A stretch of 64,000 bases of DNA from Endobacterium cereale (GCF_009617585.1 NZ_WIXI01000049.1:1-64000), one strand, 5' to 3'; positions 26,332-34,355 are shown, counted from the first letter of the stretch. Program-made: numbers and translations. Notes: generated by a model not told the origin, from the letters alone.

Positions 26332-26814
26332 TTAGTTGACCTGTGGCTGGCTGATCTGCGCCTCGATGGTTTTGGGCGTATCAACCGGCTCGGCGGCAAT
26401 CGCGATGCGGCGCGGTTTCATCGCTTCCGGAATGGACCGCAGAAGATCGATGTGAAGCAGGCCGTTCTTCAACTGCGCGCTCTGCACTTCGACATGATCG
26501 GCCAGCTGGAAACGGCGCTCGAAGGCGCGCTTGGCGATACCGCGATGGAGAAACTCGCTTTGGGAAGCGGCTTCTTCCTCGCTCTTTTCACCCTTGACGT
26601 GCAGCACATGCGCACGAGCCTCGATGCTCAGTTCCTTTTCATCGAAACCGGCAACGGCCATGGTGATGCGATAGGTGTTCTCACCGGTCCGCTCGATATT
26701 GTAGGGCGGATAGGTCTGCGCCTGATCAGGCTGGCCAAGGCTGTCCAGCATGGTGAAAAGGCGGTCGAAACCGACGGTGGAACGGTAAAGGGGGGAAAAA
26801 TCGACGTGACGCAT
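26332..26814 (-). CDS. Small heat-shock protein (Hsp20/IbpA class A)
   Basis: A 160-residue ATP-independent chaperone that binds unfolding proteins in the cytoplasm. The start MRHVDFSPLYRSTVGFDRLF is the classic IbpA-type N-terminus. The alpha-crystallin domain spans about residues 38-132, including ITMAVAGFDEKEL and the conserved ending GLLHIDLLRSIPEAMKP, which has the I/V-x-I/V-type anchor. Rhizobia carry several class A and B members. The 5' leader is about 100 bases with a sigma-32-type promoter and a possible ROSE thermometer. Convergent with the SBF transporter. Confidence 0.93.
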   Translation of the reverse strand: MRHVDFSPLYRSTVGFDRLFTMLDSLGQPDQAQTYPPYNIERTGENTYRITMAVAGFDEKELSIEARAHVLHVKGEKSEEEAASQSEFLHRGIAKRAFERRFQLADHVEVQSAQLKNGLLHIDLLRSIPEAMKPRRIAIAAEPVDTPKTIEAQISQPQVN

Positions 26815-26915
26815 GATGTCCTCTCATGAAGCGACGTGTTGCGGTTTTTAAAGCCCGACACCCCATTCTGGCGATGCCCGACCTCTGTTTGCGGACCCGT
26901 TATCGGCGCCCGCAG
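26815..26915 (-). promoter_or_regulatory. Possible ROSE-type RNA thermometer in the hsp20 leader
   Basis: The inferred leader has a stable first hairpin (TGCGG...CCG-ATAA-CGG...CCGCA) and, just before the start codon, GUCGCUUC-AUGA-GAGGAC, which folds over the Shine-Dalgarno GAGGA. UCGCU fits the UYGCU anti-Shine-Dalgarno signature of ROSE elements, which precede most rhizobial small heat-shock genes. The fold was judged by eye only; the stem over the Shine-Dalgarno is short. Confidence 0.45.
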
Positions 26916-26920
26916 AACCA

Positions 26921-26949
26921 AGATGGGAATTGCATTTTCCGGCTTCAAG
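26921..26949 (-). promoter_or_regulatory. RpoH (sigma-32) type promoter of hsp20
   Basis: On the minus strand CTTGAA is followed, 18 bases after CTTG, by CCCATCT. This matches the alphaproteobacterial heat-shock pattern CTTG-N16-18-CYTATNT at all but one defined position. Predicted transcription start is about 100 bases before the hsp20 ATG. The remaining 26950-27197 up to the next gene holds an AT-rich stretch but nothing I can name. Confidence 0.65.
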
Positions 26950-27197
26950 ACCTTTTTTCCGGATTTGCGCATATGCAACTTATATGCGAATTTTAGTAAA
27001 CTCGAATGCGGCGTTCTCCAATACGTTCCGCAGGGAAAAATCCCGTCAGAGCGCCAGTTTGTCGCAGGCGAACCGTTTCGCTGATTGCCAAAAAGCAAAT
27101 AACCCGTCAGAAAATGAACTATCGTCAAAATTGCACGAGCGGATTGTCCGGATGCCTTCGCCCCGGCCGCCTCTGCAATATCGATAGGAACAAAACG

Positions 27198-28352
27198 ATG
27201 CATTCCGCTCACCGAGCCGGATGGCTCATTCTCGCCCTGCCCCTTTTTGTTGCCGGACCGGCAGCCGCTCACGTCAAATGGTTTGCGCCCTACATCGTCG
27301 GCGCCCCGCCGCAACCGATCAGCGCCACGCTGACAGATACCTGGTTCTGGTTCGGTATCGCCCTCGTATTGGTCTTCTTTCTGGCCACCCGCGCCATCGA
27401 AAAATCCAGCGCCGGTGAGCGCATTCTGCTCGGCATGGACCGCCTGACCGATCCGCTGTGGAACCGCCTCGACGATTTCGTGCGTTGCGTGGTCGGCGCC
27501 TTTTTCATCGCTATCTTTGCCGTCGGCGGCGTTTACCTGACGCCTGACCTGAAAACGCCTTCGGAAATCGTCTCATGGGGTCAGTTGCTGATCGCCCTGC
27601 TGATCTTCTTCCGCCGCACCCAGCCGCTCGCCGCCGCCGGTATCATTCTGCTGTGGCTACTGGCGCTCAGGGACTATGACATCTTTCACCTGCTCGACTA
27701 CCTGGCGCTCGGCGTCGGCGTGGCCGCCTATCTGGTGATGGAGGCCTCTTCGAACGAGGAACTCAGAAAGCACCGGTTCCAGGCGCTGCGCTGGGGTGTC
27801 GCCATCGCGCTGATGTGGTCCAGCCTCGAAAAGTTCGCTTATCCCGACTGGTTCTATCCGCTGGTCGAGGAAAAGCCGTTCCTGACCTTCGGCATGCCGC
27901 GCGACGTTTTTATCCCGATGGCGGGCGTATCGGAATTCACCATGGGTTTTGGCCTGTTGTGGACACCGCTGGTGCGCCGACTTTCGGCTGTGGCCTTGTT
28001 CGTCATCTTCAACGCCGCCGTCTATCCCTTTGGTCGCGTCGATCTGATCGGCCACGCCCTGATCATGGCCGTCATCGTGGCGATTGCCGCTGATCATACG
28101 CGCTACGTCTTTTTCGTTCCACAATTCAAGAAGCTGCTGGCGGGTGTGCCGATCGGCATTGCCGCAGCACTGGTGATCTTCGCCTCGTCCTATTGGGGCC
28201 TGCATATCGCGCTTTATGGCCAAGAGGGCGACGTGGCGGCGATCCACCGCACCACCCACAGCCCTGACCCGGATCATCCGCACCCGACCGATGCGGCGGA
28301 TGCGACGCCGGTAGCACCGCATGATCATGGTGGCGCAGAGCATAGGCATTGA
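27198..28352 (+). CDS. Multi-pass membrane protein with His-rich C-terminal tail
   Basis: A 384-residue integral membrane protein. A signal-like first segment (WLILALPLFVAGPAAAHVKWFAPY) is followed by about eight more hydrophobic helices, several ending in DoxX-like patterns (WSSLEKFAYPDWFYPLVEEKP, AGVSEFTMGFGLLWTPLVRR). The last 35 residues are hydrophilic with eight histidines plus Asp/Pro, ending HDHGGAEHRH, a plausible metal-binding tail. ATG 27198 has AGGA 7 bases upstream; a longer in-frame extension from 27006 is basic and unlikely. No homologous function can be assigned; a respiratory or metal-related role is only a guess. Confidence 0.72.
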   Translation: MHSAHRAGWLILALPLFVAGPAAAHVKWFAPYIVGAPPQPISATLTDTWFWFGIALVLVFFLATRAIEKSSAGERILLGMDRLTDPLWNRLDDFVRCVVGAFFIAIFAVGGVYLTPDLKTPSEIVSWGQLLIALLIFFRRTQPLAAAGIILLWLLALRDYDIFHLLDYLALGVGVAAYLVMEASSNEELRKHRFQALRWGVAIALMWSSLEKFAYPDWFYPLVEEKPFLTFGMPRDVFIPMAGVSEFTMGFGLLWTPLVRRLSAVALFVIFNAAVYPFGRVDLIGHALIMAVIVAIAADHTRYVFFVPQFKKLLAGVPIGIAAALVIFASSYWGLHIALYGQEGDVAAIHRTTHSPDPDHPHPTDAADATPVAPHDHGGAEHRH

Positions 28353-28378
28353 GGCGGGGCGTCTGCCTCTTCTGCGAG

Positions 28379-28512
28379 GGGATGAGTGGCTGCCGAAGAC
28401 GTTGAATGTCAGGCCATTGCCCCTCATCCGCCTGCCGGCACCTTCTGTCCGGCGGGAAAACGGGTCTGTGCCGCCCGCACGCGATAGCCCTATCCCTTGT
28501 GAGAGGACCAGC
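28379..28512. repeat. Remnant of a rhizobial intergenic palindromic repeat
   Basis: The stretch CCCTCATCCGCCTGCCGGCA (28421-28440) matches from memory a palindromic motif common between rhizobial genes, and GGATGAG (28380-28386) is an inverted partner of CTCATCC (28423-28429). The usual partner arm appears degraded. It occupies most of the 182-base gap between convergent genes. Confidence 0.4.
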
Positions 28513-28534
28513 GGACCGGGCTCTTCCGCTATCC

Positions 28535-29887
28535 CTATCCGACCACCTCGAACACTACCGACACCATCAAGCCGCTACCCTGCCGGTTTTCGATCGACAG
28601 GGTCAGTCCATAAACCTCGCAAATTTCCTTGACGATCGACAGTCCGAACCCGGTTCCCGGCGTCTGGCTATCCAGCCGCACACCGCGCTCGGTCATGCTG
28701 CGGATCTTTTCAGGGTCCACGCCCGGCCCGTCATCTGCCACCACCACCCGGCCATGCTTCCAGCCGATGCACACTTCGCCCGTCGCCCATTTGACGGCGT
28801 TCTCGGTGAGATTACCGATCAGTTCGCGCAGATCATGCGCATCGAGCGGCACATTCGGTGGCGCACCGATCTCGACCGTCCAGGCCAGCGTCTCGCCCTT
28901 TGGCGTGCGCTGCAGCGTCTTCACCACCTGTCCGACGATCTTTTCCATATCCGCATCGGCTTGGCGCATGTCGGCATTGGCGACGATGCGGCTGCGCGCC
29001 AGTTCGTGCTCCACATGGCCGCGCATCAGGCGCACCAGTTGCTCGATCTCGTCGGCGATCTCGTCTTGCCCGCGCTCGCGCAAGGTCAGGGCATCATTGG
29101 ACAGCACGGTGAGCGGCGTTTTCAAGCCATGCGCCAGATCGCCAGCCCGTGCCCTCGCCTTGGCCAGCGACTGCGCCTGCGATTCCAGCAGTCGGTTGAC
29201 CGCCTGTTCGACCGGCGCGAATTCCACCGGCAGCGCGCCTTCCAATCTGCCGCTGTGGCGCTCGCGAATGCGGTCGAGCCCCTTGGTCAGGTCCGCCAGC
29301 GGTTTCAGGCCATAAAAAACCTGCACAAGAGATGCGCCGATCAGAAAGGCCGCCAGCCCCGCGAGATAAGGCAGGATATCCAGCGCGAAACCACGGCTCG
29401 CCTCGTCCAGTGCCTTTGTGTCCGACGCGACCGAAATCTGCACCGGCTTTAGCCCGGCAGGCGCGCTCACCATGATTTGCCGTTCCAGCACGATCAACCG
29501 CGTGTCGTTCGGCCCCTCTGCTTCATAGCGATGCACGGCACCATCATCCGGCAGGTCCTCGGGGCTGGAAAGACTGGTATCCCACAGTGATTCCGAGCGG
29601 AACATGGCAGGCGTCGTCGCATCACCGATCTGCCAGTAAAGCCCGCCATAGGCCTGCACAAACCGCCGGTCTGTCAGGCTGAAGGGATGTTCGATGCGGC
29701 CATCGGCACCAAGCCTGATCGATCCTGCAATCGTGTTGATATGCCCCTTCAGCTCCTCTTCCAGCCGCCGTTCCAGGCTGGCCGAAAACATCGAGGTCAT
29801 GAAGAGTGCTGCCAGCGCCAGCGCCGAGGGAACGGCAACCAGCGAAACGAGAAGAAAGCGGACGCGGATCGAAAGCGGCCGCTTCAT
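28535..29887 (-). CDS. Two-component sensor histidine kinase
   Basis: A 450-residue inner-membrane kinase with transmembrane helices at about residues 9-33 and 171-193 bounding a periplasmic sensor of about 137 residues. A HAMP-like linker leads to the dimerisation box LAHGLKTPLTVLS with phospho-acceptor His253. The ATPase domain has the N box NLTENAVKWA, G1 VADDGPGVD and G2 GTGFGLSIVKE. It most resembles PhoQ/TctE-type kinases that sense cations or metabolites; the ligand is unknown. The ATG overlaps the response-regulator stop by four bases. Two PepSY-type exported proteins adjoin the pair. Confidence 0.92.
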   Translation of the reverse strand: MKRPLSIRVRFLLVSLVAVPSALALAALFMTSMFSASLERRLEEELKGHINTIAGSIRLGADGRIEHPFSLTDRRFVQAYGGLYWQIGDATTPAMFRSESLWDTSLSSPEDLPDDGAVHRYEAEGPNDTRLIVLERQIMVSAPAGLKPVQISVASDTKALDEASRGFALDILPYLAGLAAFLIGASLVQVFYGLKPLADLTKGLDRIRERHSGRLEGALPVEFAPVEQAVNRLLESQAQSLAKARARAGDLAHGLKTPLTVLSNDALTLRERGQDEIADEIEQLVRLMRGHVEHELARSRIVANADMRQADADMEKIVGQVVKTLQRTPKGETLAWTVEIGAPPNVPLDAHDLRELIGNLTENAVKWATGEVCIGWKHGRVVVADDGPGVDPEKIRSMTERGVRLDSQTPGTGFGLSIVKEICEVYGLTLSIENRQGSGLMVSVVFEVVG

Positions 29888-30543
29888 GCAGCACCGATGC
29901 GGTAGCCGTAACCACGACGCGTAGTGATCAGGTCCTTGCCGAATTTCTTGCGCAAACGCCCGATCAGAACTTCCACCGAATTGCTCTCGCGCTCGAAATC
30001 CTGAGCGTAAAGCTGCTCGGTCAGTTCCAGCTGCGAGACATGCCGTTCGGCATTGGCCATCAGATAATGCAGGCAGCGATATTCGAGCGGGGTCAGGTCG
30101 GCCGGCTGACCATCAAGCGAAACCGTTCGGCTGCGCGGATCGATCTTCATGCGGCCGGCGGAAAGAACCGGGCTGGCCTTGCCCTGCGAGCGACGGATGA
30201 TCGCCCGCAGACGCGCCAGAAGCTCCGGCATCTGAAAGGGTTTGGAGAGATAATCGTCGGCGCCGGCATCGATACCTTCGACCCGTTCCTCCCAATTGCC
30301 GCGTGCGGTCAGGATCAGCACCGGCAATTCGCGCTCGGCGGTGCGCCAGCGTTTGAGCACGGAAAGCCCGTCCATGCTCGGAAGGCCAAGATCGAGCACG
30401 ACGGCGGCAAAATCCTCGCTGTCACCGCGATACCAGCCGCTTTCGCCGTCATTTTCGTGTTCCACGAGATAACCGGCACGCGTCAGGTGATGCGTGATGT
30501 CGCGGGCGATCAGCGGGTCGTCTTCAACAAGCAGAATGCGCAT
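29884..30543 (-). CDS. OmpR-family response regulator
   Basis: Encodes 219 residues. The receiver domain has the acidic pair Asp8-Asp9, phospho-acceptor Asp51 (VVLDLGLPSMDG), Thr79 and Lys101 (LSKPF). A winged-helix OmpR/PhoB DNA-binding domain follows (LTPLEYRCLHYLMANAERHVS... to ...LITTRRGYGYRI). It is co-transcribed with the sensor kinase through an ATGA overlap and begins 5 bases after the PepSY-domain gene, so the three genes form one operon in the order PepSY, regulator, kinase. Such PepSY-TCS operons commonly respond to cations or envelope stress. Confidence 0.94.
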   Translation of the reverse strand: MRILLVEDDPLIARDITHHLTRAGYLVEHENDGESGWYRGDSEDFAAVVLDLGLPSMDGLSVLKRWRTAERELPVLILTARGNWEERVEGIDAGADDYLSKPFQMPELLARLRAIIRRSQGKASPVLSAGRMKIDPRSRTVSLDGQPADLTPLEYRCLHYLMANAERHVSQLELTEQLYAQDFERESNSVEVLIGRLRKKFGKDLITTRRGYGYRIGAA

Positions 30544-30548
30544 GGGCC

Positions 30549-30863
30549 TCAGTCGTCGTCATCATCGTCAACATCGAGAATGGCGCCATCCTTTGCATCC
30601 ATCTCGATCTCGTAAAGCCGGCCATTCGCCTGCAGCACCTTGAACTCATAGGTAAAACGATCCTCGTCATCATCGAGTTCAACGCGGATGATGTCGCCCG
30701 GATAACGCGCGCGCAGCTTTTCCTGCAGCACGGATAGCGGCAGCACGTCGCCGCGTTTCACCGCATCGCGCAGCTTGTCCAGATCCCGCGCGACACCGGC
30801 CGCAGGCGCGGTCAGCAGCAGCGCGGCGACGAGCGACGCTTTTATAAGGACATGGTTCAACAT
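30549..30863 (-). CDS. PepSY-domain exported protein
   Basis: Encodes 104 residues: a signal peptide (MLNHVLIKASLVAALLLTAP, cleavage near AGVA-RD) and a single PepSY module (VLPLSVLQEKLRARYPGDIIRVELDDD... to YEIEMDAKDGAILDV). The protein ends in a run of aspartates, a possible cation-binding tail. PepSY modules are thought to inhibit or modulate proteases and sensors in the periplasm. ATG 30863 is chosen because it places the signal peptide at the N-terminus; the 14 preceding codons are rejected. First gene of the PepSY-regulator-kinase operon. Confidence 0.85.
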   Translation of the reverse strand: MLNHVLIKASLVAALLLTAPAAGVARDLDKLRDAVKRGDVLPLSVLQEKLRARYPGDIIRVELDDDEDRFTYEFKVLQANGRLYEIEMDAKDGAILDVDDDDDD

Positions 30864-30994
30864 GGACGCGAAACTAACATTCCCAAACTGAAATTTGGCT
30901 GACACCTGCCGTCAGTTATCGATCAGTGGCCGTGACTTAGTGTGGCTTCATCGGCAGGGCAATGGTGCCCGCCATACGCCCAAGGAGACCACCC

Positions 30995-31294
30995 ATGAAA
31001 AAGCTCGTTCTCGCCGCCGCCATTGCCGCCACCACGCTGACCGCGTTTGCGCCGCTTTCCATCGCTCATGCCGATGATCGCGATGACCGCCGCTGCGGCA
31101 ATGTCCAGCTTGAGAAGTGGATGAGCGAAGCCCAGATGCGCGACCGCGCCACCGGCCTTGGCATCGAGGTGCGTGACATCGATATCGACGACGGCTGCTA
31201 CGAAGTATCCGGCCGCAACAAGGACGGTCGCAGCATCGAGGTCAAATTCAACCCGGAAACCGGCGAACAGGTCTCGATCGACAGTGACGACTGA
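30995..31294 (+). CDS. PepSY-like exported protein, divergent from the PepSY-TCS operon
   Basis: A 99-residue periplasmic protein with signal peptide MKKLVLAAAIAATTLTAFAP (cleavage near AHA-DD) and a short PepSY-like domain (MRDRATGLGIEVRDIDIDDGCYEVSGRNKDGRSIEVKFNPETG...). A perfect AAGGAG precedes ATG 30995. It shares a 131-base divergent promoter region with the PepSY gene opposite, so both may be targets of the adjacent response regulator. Two mature cysteines (RRCG, DGCY) could form a disulfide. Confidence 0.8.
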   Translation: MKKLVLAAAIAATTLTAFAPLSIAHADDRDDRRCGNVQLEKWMSEAQMRDRATGLGIEVRDIDIDDGCYEVSGRNKDGRSIEVKFNPETGEQVSIDSDD

Positions 31295-31380
31295 TTTTTT
31301 GCCAACGGGCGTCGGTCAAGGCCGATGCCCGAAACGACTTTCCCCTTGACCCGAAAAACATTCCGCCTATCGCTTGTCTC

Positions 31381-32373
31381 ATGAGCGAAGCAGAAACCAC
31401 CACGCCCGAAATCCTGCGGTCGACGCCCGACAATCCGGTGCCGCCGAACCATTTTGCCGGCTTTTTCACCGGCCATCGCGGCGCAAAGCTGCGCTATGCG
31501 GTGTTCCGCTCGGACATTTCGCCGGCGCGCGGTACGATCGTTCTGCTGCATGGCCGCAGCGAATCCATCGAGAAATATTACGAGACGATCCAAGATTTCA
31601 ACGCCATGGGCCTATGGGTGGCGACCTACGACCTGCGCGGTCAGGGCGGCTCCGATCGGCTGCTGAAAAAGCCGAAAAAGGGTCATCTGCGCCGCTTTTC
31701 GGACTATGAACACGATCTCGACCTGTTTCTCGAACAGATCGTGCTGCCCGATACCCGCCTGCCCTTTTTCCTTGTCGCGCATTCCACAGGCGCACTGATC
31801 GCGCTCGCCGCCGCTCCGAGGCTTACCAACCGCATCGACCGAATGGCGCTGGCGGCGCCTTTCGTGGGACTGACCGGCCAGGCAATGTCGGAAGGCCTGA
31901 TCCGTCTGATTGCCGGATCGCTGACCAATATCGGGCTTGGGCAGCTGTCCGCCGGCCCCGACCAGAACAACCGGCCATTTGCCGGTAATCCGCTGACCTC
32001 GGACCCGAAACGGTTTGCCCGCAATGGCGCCATCGGCAAGACATTTCCGGAACTGGAAATCGGGCCGCCGACCATGCGCTGGCTGAAGGAAACGCTGAAG
32101 GCGGGTCGCCGCATGGCCTCGCAGGCGCATCTCACCCACATCACCATACCGACGCTGATACTGGCGCCGATGCGCGACGGCATCGTGCCCTATGCGGCCC
32201 AGGAGGAACTGGCCCGCAATTTCCGCGCCGGCCAGCTGGTCAACATCATCGGTGGGCGCCATGAACTGTTCAGCGAGGACGATGTCTATCGTGCCCAGGC
32301 GCTGGCGGCGATCGAAGCCTTCATGCCCGGCAGCGATGCCGCTGCAATCGTTACCGACGACGCAGCAGCCTAG
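31381..32373 (+). CDS. Alpha/beta hydrolase (lysophospholipase-like)
   Basis: A 330-residue serine hydrolase of the alpha/beta fold. The oxyanion region is VLLHGRSESIEKYYET, followed by the nucleophile elbow VAHSTGALIA and a catalytic Asp candidate in LAPMRDGIVPY with the closing His in GGRHELFSED. It resembles the monoglyceride-lipase/lysophospholipase L2 group, acting on lipids in cytoplasm or at the membrane; no signal peptide is seen. The 31381 ATG lacks a strong ribosome-binding site. The 3' end is 6 bases from hisN, convergent. Confidence 0.87.
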   Translation: MSEAETTTPEILRSTPDNPVPPNHFAGFFTGHRGAKLRYAVFRSDISPARGTIVLLHGRSESIEKYYETIQDFNAMGLWVATYDLRGQGGSDRLLKKPKKGHLRRFSDYEHDLDLFLEQIVLPDTRLPFFLVAHSTGALIALAAAPRLTNRIDRMALAAPFVGLTGQAMSEGLIRLIAGSLTNIGLGQLSAGPDQNNRPFAGNPLTSDPKRFARNGAIGKTFPELEIGPPTMRWLKETLKAGRRMASQAHLTHITIPTLILAPMRDGIVPYAAQEELARNFRAGQLVNIIGGRHELFSEDDVYRAQALAAIEAFMPGSDAAAIVTDDAAA

Positions 32374-32379
32374 ACCGGA

Positions 32380-33153
32380 TCAGCGGGCGAGAAGCGCCCT
32401 CACCTCTTCATAAACGGCGCGGCTGCCGGCAGCGATGATATTGCCACCCTCTTCCGGCCGTCCGCCGTCCCAGGTGGTGATGATACCGCCCGCCTGTTCG
32501 ATGATCGGGATCAGCGCGCCGACATCATAGGGTTTCAGGTTGTTCTCGACCACGATATCGATATGCCCGCCGGCCAGCAGCGTATAGGCGTAACAATCTG
32601 TGCCGTAACGGAACAGCCGCACCTTTTCCTCGACCGATTTATAGGCGACGAGATCTGCACCCTCAAAGATGTGCGGCGAGGTGGTGAACAGGATCGCATC
32701 CGACAATTTTCCGCAATCGCGCGTAAAAATCTGATGTTCGCCATCAGGGCCGCGATACCACGATTTTTCGCCATCGGCGAAATAACGCTCGCCGGTAAAT
32801 GGCTGGTCCATCATGCCCATGGAAGCACGACCGTTTGAGCGCAAGCCGATCAGCGTGCCCCATGTGGGCAGGCCGGAGATGAAGGCGCGCGTGCCGTCTA
32901 TCGGATCGATCACCCAGACATGCTCGCGGTCCAGCCCCACATTCTCGTGTTCCTCACCCAGAATGCCGTGCTCCGGAAACTGTTGGCTAATCAGCGCACG
33001 AATGGCGGTTTCGGCTGCGCGATCCCCTTCCGTCACCGGGTCGAACCCGCCGGCCAGCTTGTTGGTGACGGAAGTGCCGGTGCGAAAGCGCGGCAGCGTT
33101 TCGGCCTTGGCCGCATCGGCCAGCCTGTCGAAAAACGAACGATCTGGAAGCAT
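32380..33153 (-). CDS. hisN: Histidinol-phosphatase, inositol-monophosphatase family
   Basis: A 257-residue Mg2+-dependent phosphatase, the likely last-but-one step of histidine synthesis. The metal motifs are GILGEEHE and WVIDPIDGTRAFISGLP, and the late YDVGALIPIIEQAGG. Overall features favour the HisN branch over inositol-1-phosphatase, though the family is close. ATG 33153 after GGGGTGACC is preferred; starts at 33183 and 33237 add atypical leaders, the latter crossing the NtrC-type site. The gene is divergent from the sRNA, the context behind the Rfam name suhB for that RNA. Confidence 0.88.
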   Translation of the reverse strand: MLPDRSFFDRLADAAKAETLPRFRTGTSVTNKLAGGFDPVTEGDRAAETAIRALISQQFPEHGILGEEHENVGLDREHVWVIDPIDGTRAFISGLPTWGTLIGLRSNGRASMGMMDQPFTGERYFADGEKSWYRGPDGEHQIFTRDCGKLSDAILFTTSPHIFEGADLVAYKSVEEKVRLFRYGTDCYAYTLLAGGHIDIVVENNLKPYDVGALIPIIEQAGGIITTWDGGRPEEGGNIIAAGSRAVYEEVRALLAR

Positions 33154-33232
33154 GGTCACCCCGAAATTTGTATGCCCGCTCATAGACCACAGTTTTCTAT
33201 CGAGGCCAATCGGGGCAGACTCAATAGGCAAA

Positions 33233-33249
33233 TGCACATAATTTGTGCA
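33233..33249 (+). promoter_or_regulatory. NtrC-type binding site upstream of the sRNA
   Basis: TGCACATAATTTGTGCA is a perfect TGCAC-N7-GTGCA palindrome, the spacing of NtrC half-sites. Its centre is about 58 bases before the predicted sRNA start. In Sinorhizobium meliloti, mmgR is reported, as I recall, to be activated by NtrC, which fits. Confidence 0.65.
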
Positions 33250-33263
33250 TTGTAATATTATGC

Positions 33264-33292
33264 TTGACGATTGTGCAATGCAGGCGTAATTT
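33264..33292 (+). promoter_or_regulatory. Sigma-70 promoter of the mmgR-like sRNA
   Basis: The -35 element TTGACG (33264-33269) and -10 element TAATTT (33287-33292) are 17 bases apart. The predicted start, near 33299, coincides with the conserved 5' end of the RNA. Confidence 0.75.
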
Positions 33293-33298
33293 CGTCCT

Positions 33299-33375
33299 TG
33301 CAGTCTTCGGGCTGTAATACCCTCCTTGGGTGTTTCCTCCCTAGACTTGACCGCGCCTCGAGCGCGGTTTTTTTT
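33299..33375 (+). ncRNA. mmgR: Small regulatory RNA, suhB/mmgR (alpha-r8) family
   Basis: A transcript of about 77 nt that is independent of both flanking minus-strand genes. Stem 1 is CAGUC-UUCG-GGCUG (33301-33314); stem 2 is ACCC-UCCUU-GGGU (33319-33331). The single-stranded UUUCCUCCCU (33333-33342) is the conserved anti-Shine-Dalgarno-like core of the family. The terminator is CCGCGC-CUCGA-GCGCGG with eight U. Family members act post-transcriptionally with Hfq. In Sinorhizobium, mmgR limits polyhydroxybutyrate granule accumulation under nitrogen control; here the targets are not known. Confidence 0.88.
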
Positions 33376-33434
33376 GGCCGCACAAAACCGCCGCCTCGAC
33401 GGGAGGCGTTCGAAAACCCGGAAATTCGAAAGAA

Positions 33435-34319
33435 TTATTCGGCGGCCAGAGCCGAATCAGGACCGAATTCGGCAGCATAATCCGCCATCGATCCCATGAA
33501 TTCGGTGAGCGCACGCGCCAGATCATCGAAATCCGGCCGCTTTCGGAGCGTCACCTCATCAATATAAAGTGCGCGGTTGATCTCGATCTGCAGCGCATGC
33601 AGCCCCCGCACCGGGCGACCGTAATGTTCGGTGATGAAGCCACCGGCATAGGGCTTGTTGCGCACGGCGGTAAAACCGAGCCCTTCCAGGAAATACATCG
33701 CGGCCCGAGACAGTTCGGCGGCGGCACTGGTGCCGTAACGGTCACCGATGATGAAATCCGGGCGGATATCCGAACCCGACAGACGGATGTTGCCGGGCAT
33801 GGAATGGCAGTCGATCAGCACCGACATCCCGAATGTCGCATGGGTACGGCCAATCAGCCGACGCAGGCAGGCATGATAGGGTTTGTAGATTGTCTCGATG
33901 CGCGAAAGCCCCTCCTCGACGGTAAGGCGGCGGCGATAAATCTCCATATTTTCCGCGACGATACGCGGAATCGTACCAAGTCCGCCGGCCACCCGCATGG
34001 AGCCGATATTGACGTAAGGCGGCAACGCGCCGTCAAACATGCGCGGGTCGAGCTCGTAAGGCTCGCGGTTCACATCGAGATAGGCACGCGGGAAATGCGC
34101 CAGCAGAAGCGGTGCGCCGAGATTGGGCGCATGCGCGAAAAGCTCATCGACGTAATGATCTTCGGATCGCCTGATCCCCATCTCGTCGAGACGCGACTCA
34201 CTCAGGAACTGAGCAGGATAATGACGGCCGCTATGGGGAGAATTGAAGACGAAAGGAATGGTCTGCGACGCGGGCTCCCTCACCTCGAATAACCCGATCT
34301 CCCCCGTCACTGCGTCCAT
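33435..34319 (-). CDS. N-formylglutamate amidohydrolase family protein
   Basis: A 294-residue zinc-dependent amidohydrolase. The conserved VFNSPHSGRHYP, LIDCHSMPGN and QIEINRALYIDE match the FGase family (HutG/DUF-type). True HutG removes formate from N-formylglutamate in histidine catabolism, but many rhizobial members lie away from hut genes, as here, and may take other N-formylated substrates. No hut genes are in view. Start 34319 gives standard length. Divergent from cpdR with about 200 bases of shared upstream DNA. Confidence 0.87.
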   Translation of the reverse strand: MDAVTGEIGLFEVREPASQTIPFVFNSPHSGRHYPAQFLSESRLDEMGIRRSEDHYVDELFAHAPNLGAPLLLAHFPRAYLDVNREPYELDPRMFDGALPPYVNIGSMRVAGGLGTIPRIVAENMEIYRRRLTVEEGLSRIETIYKPYHACLRRLIGRTHATFGMSVLIDCHSMPGNIRLSGSDIRPDFIIGDRYGTSAAAELSRAAMYFLEGLGFTAVRNKPYAGGFITEHYGRPVRGLHALQIEINRALYIDEVTLRKRPDFDDLARALTEFMGSMADYAAEFGPDSALAAE

Positions 34320-34340
34320 CCGCCTTATCCGAAGCCGCCT

Positions 34341-34355
34341 TTACCATATTGGTAA
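34341..34355. promoter_or_regulatory. Short palindrome in the divergent amidohydrolase-cpdR region
   Basis: TTACCA-TAT-TGGTAA is a perfect inverted repeat 22 bases upstream of the amidohydrolase start. It could be an operator; the regulator is unknown. Confidence 0.3.
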
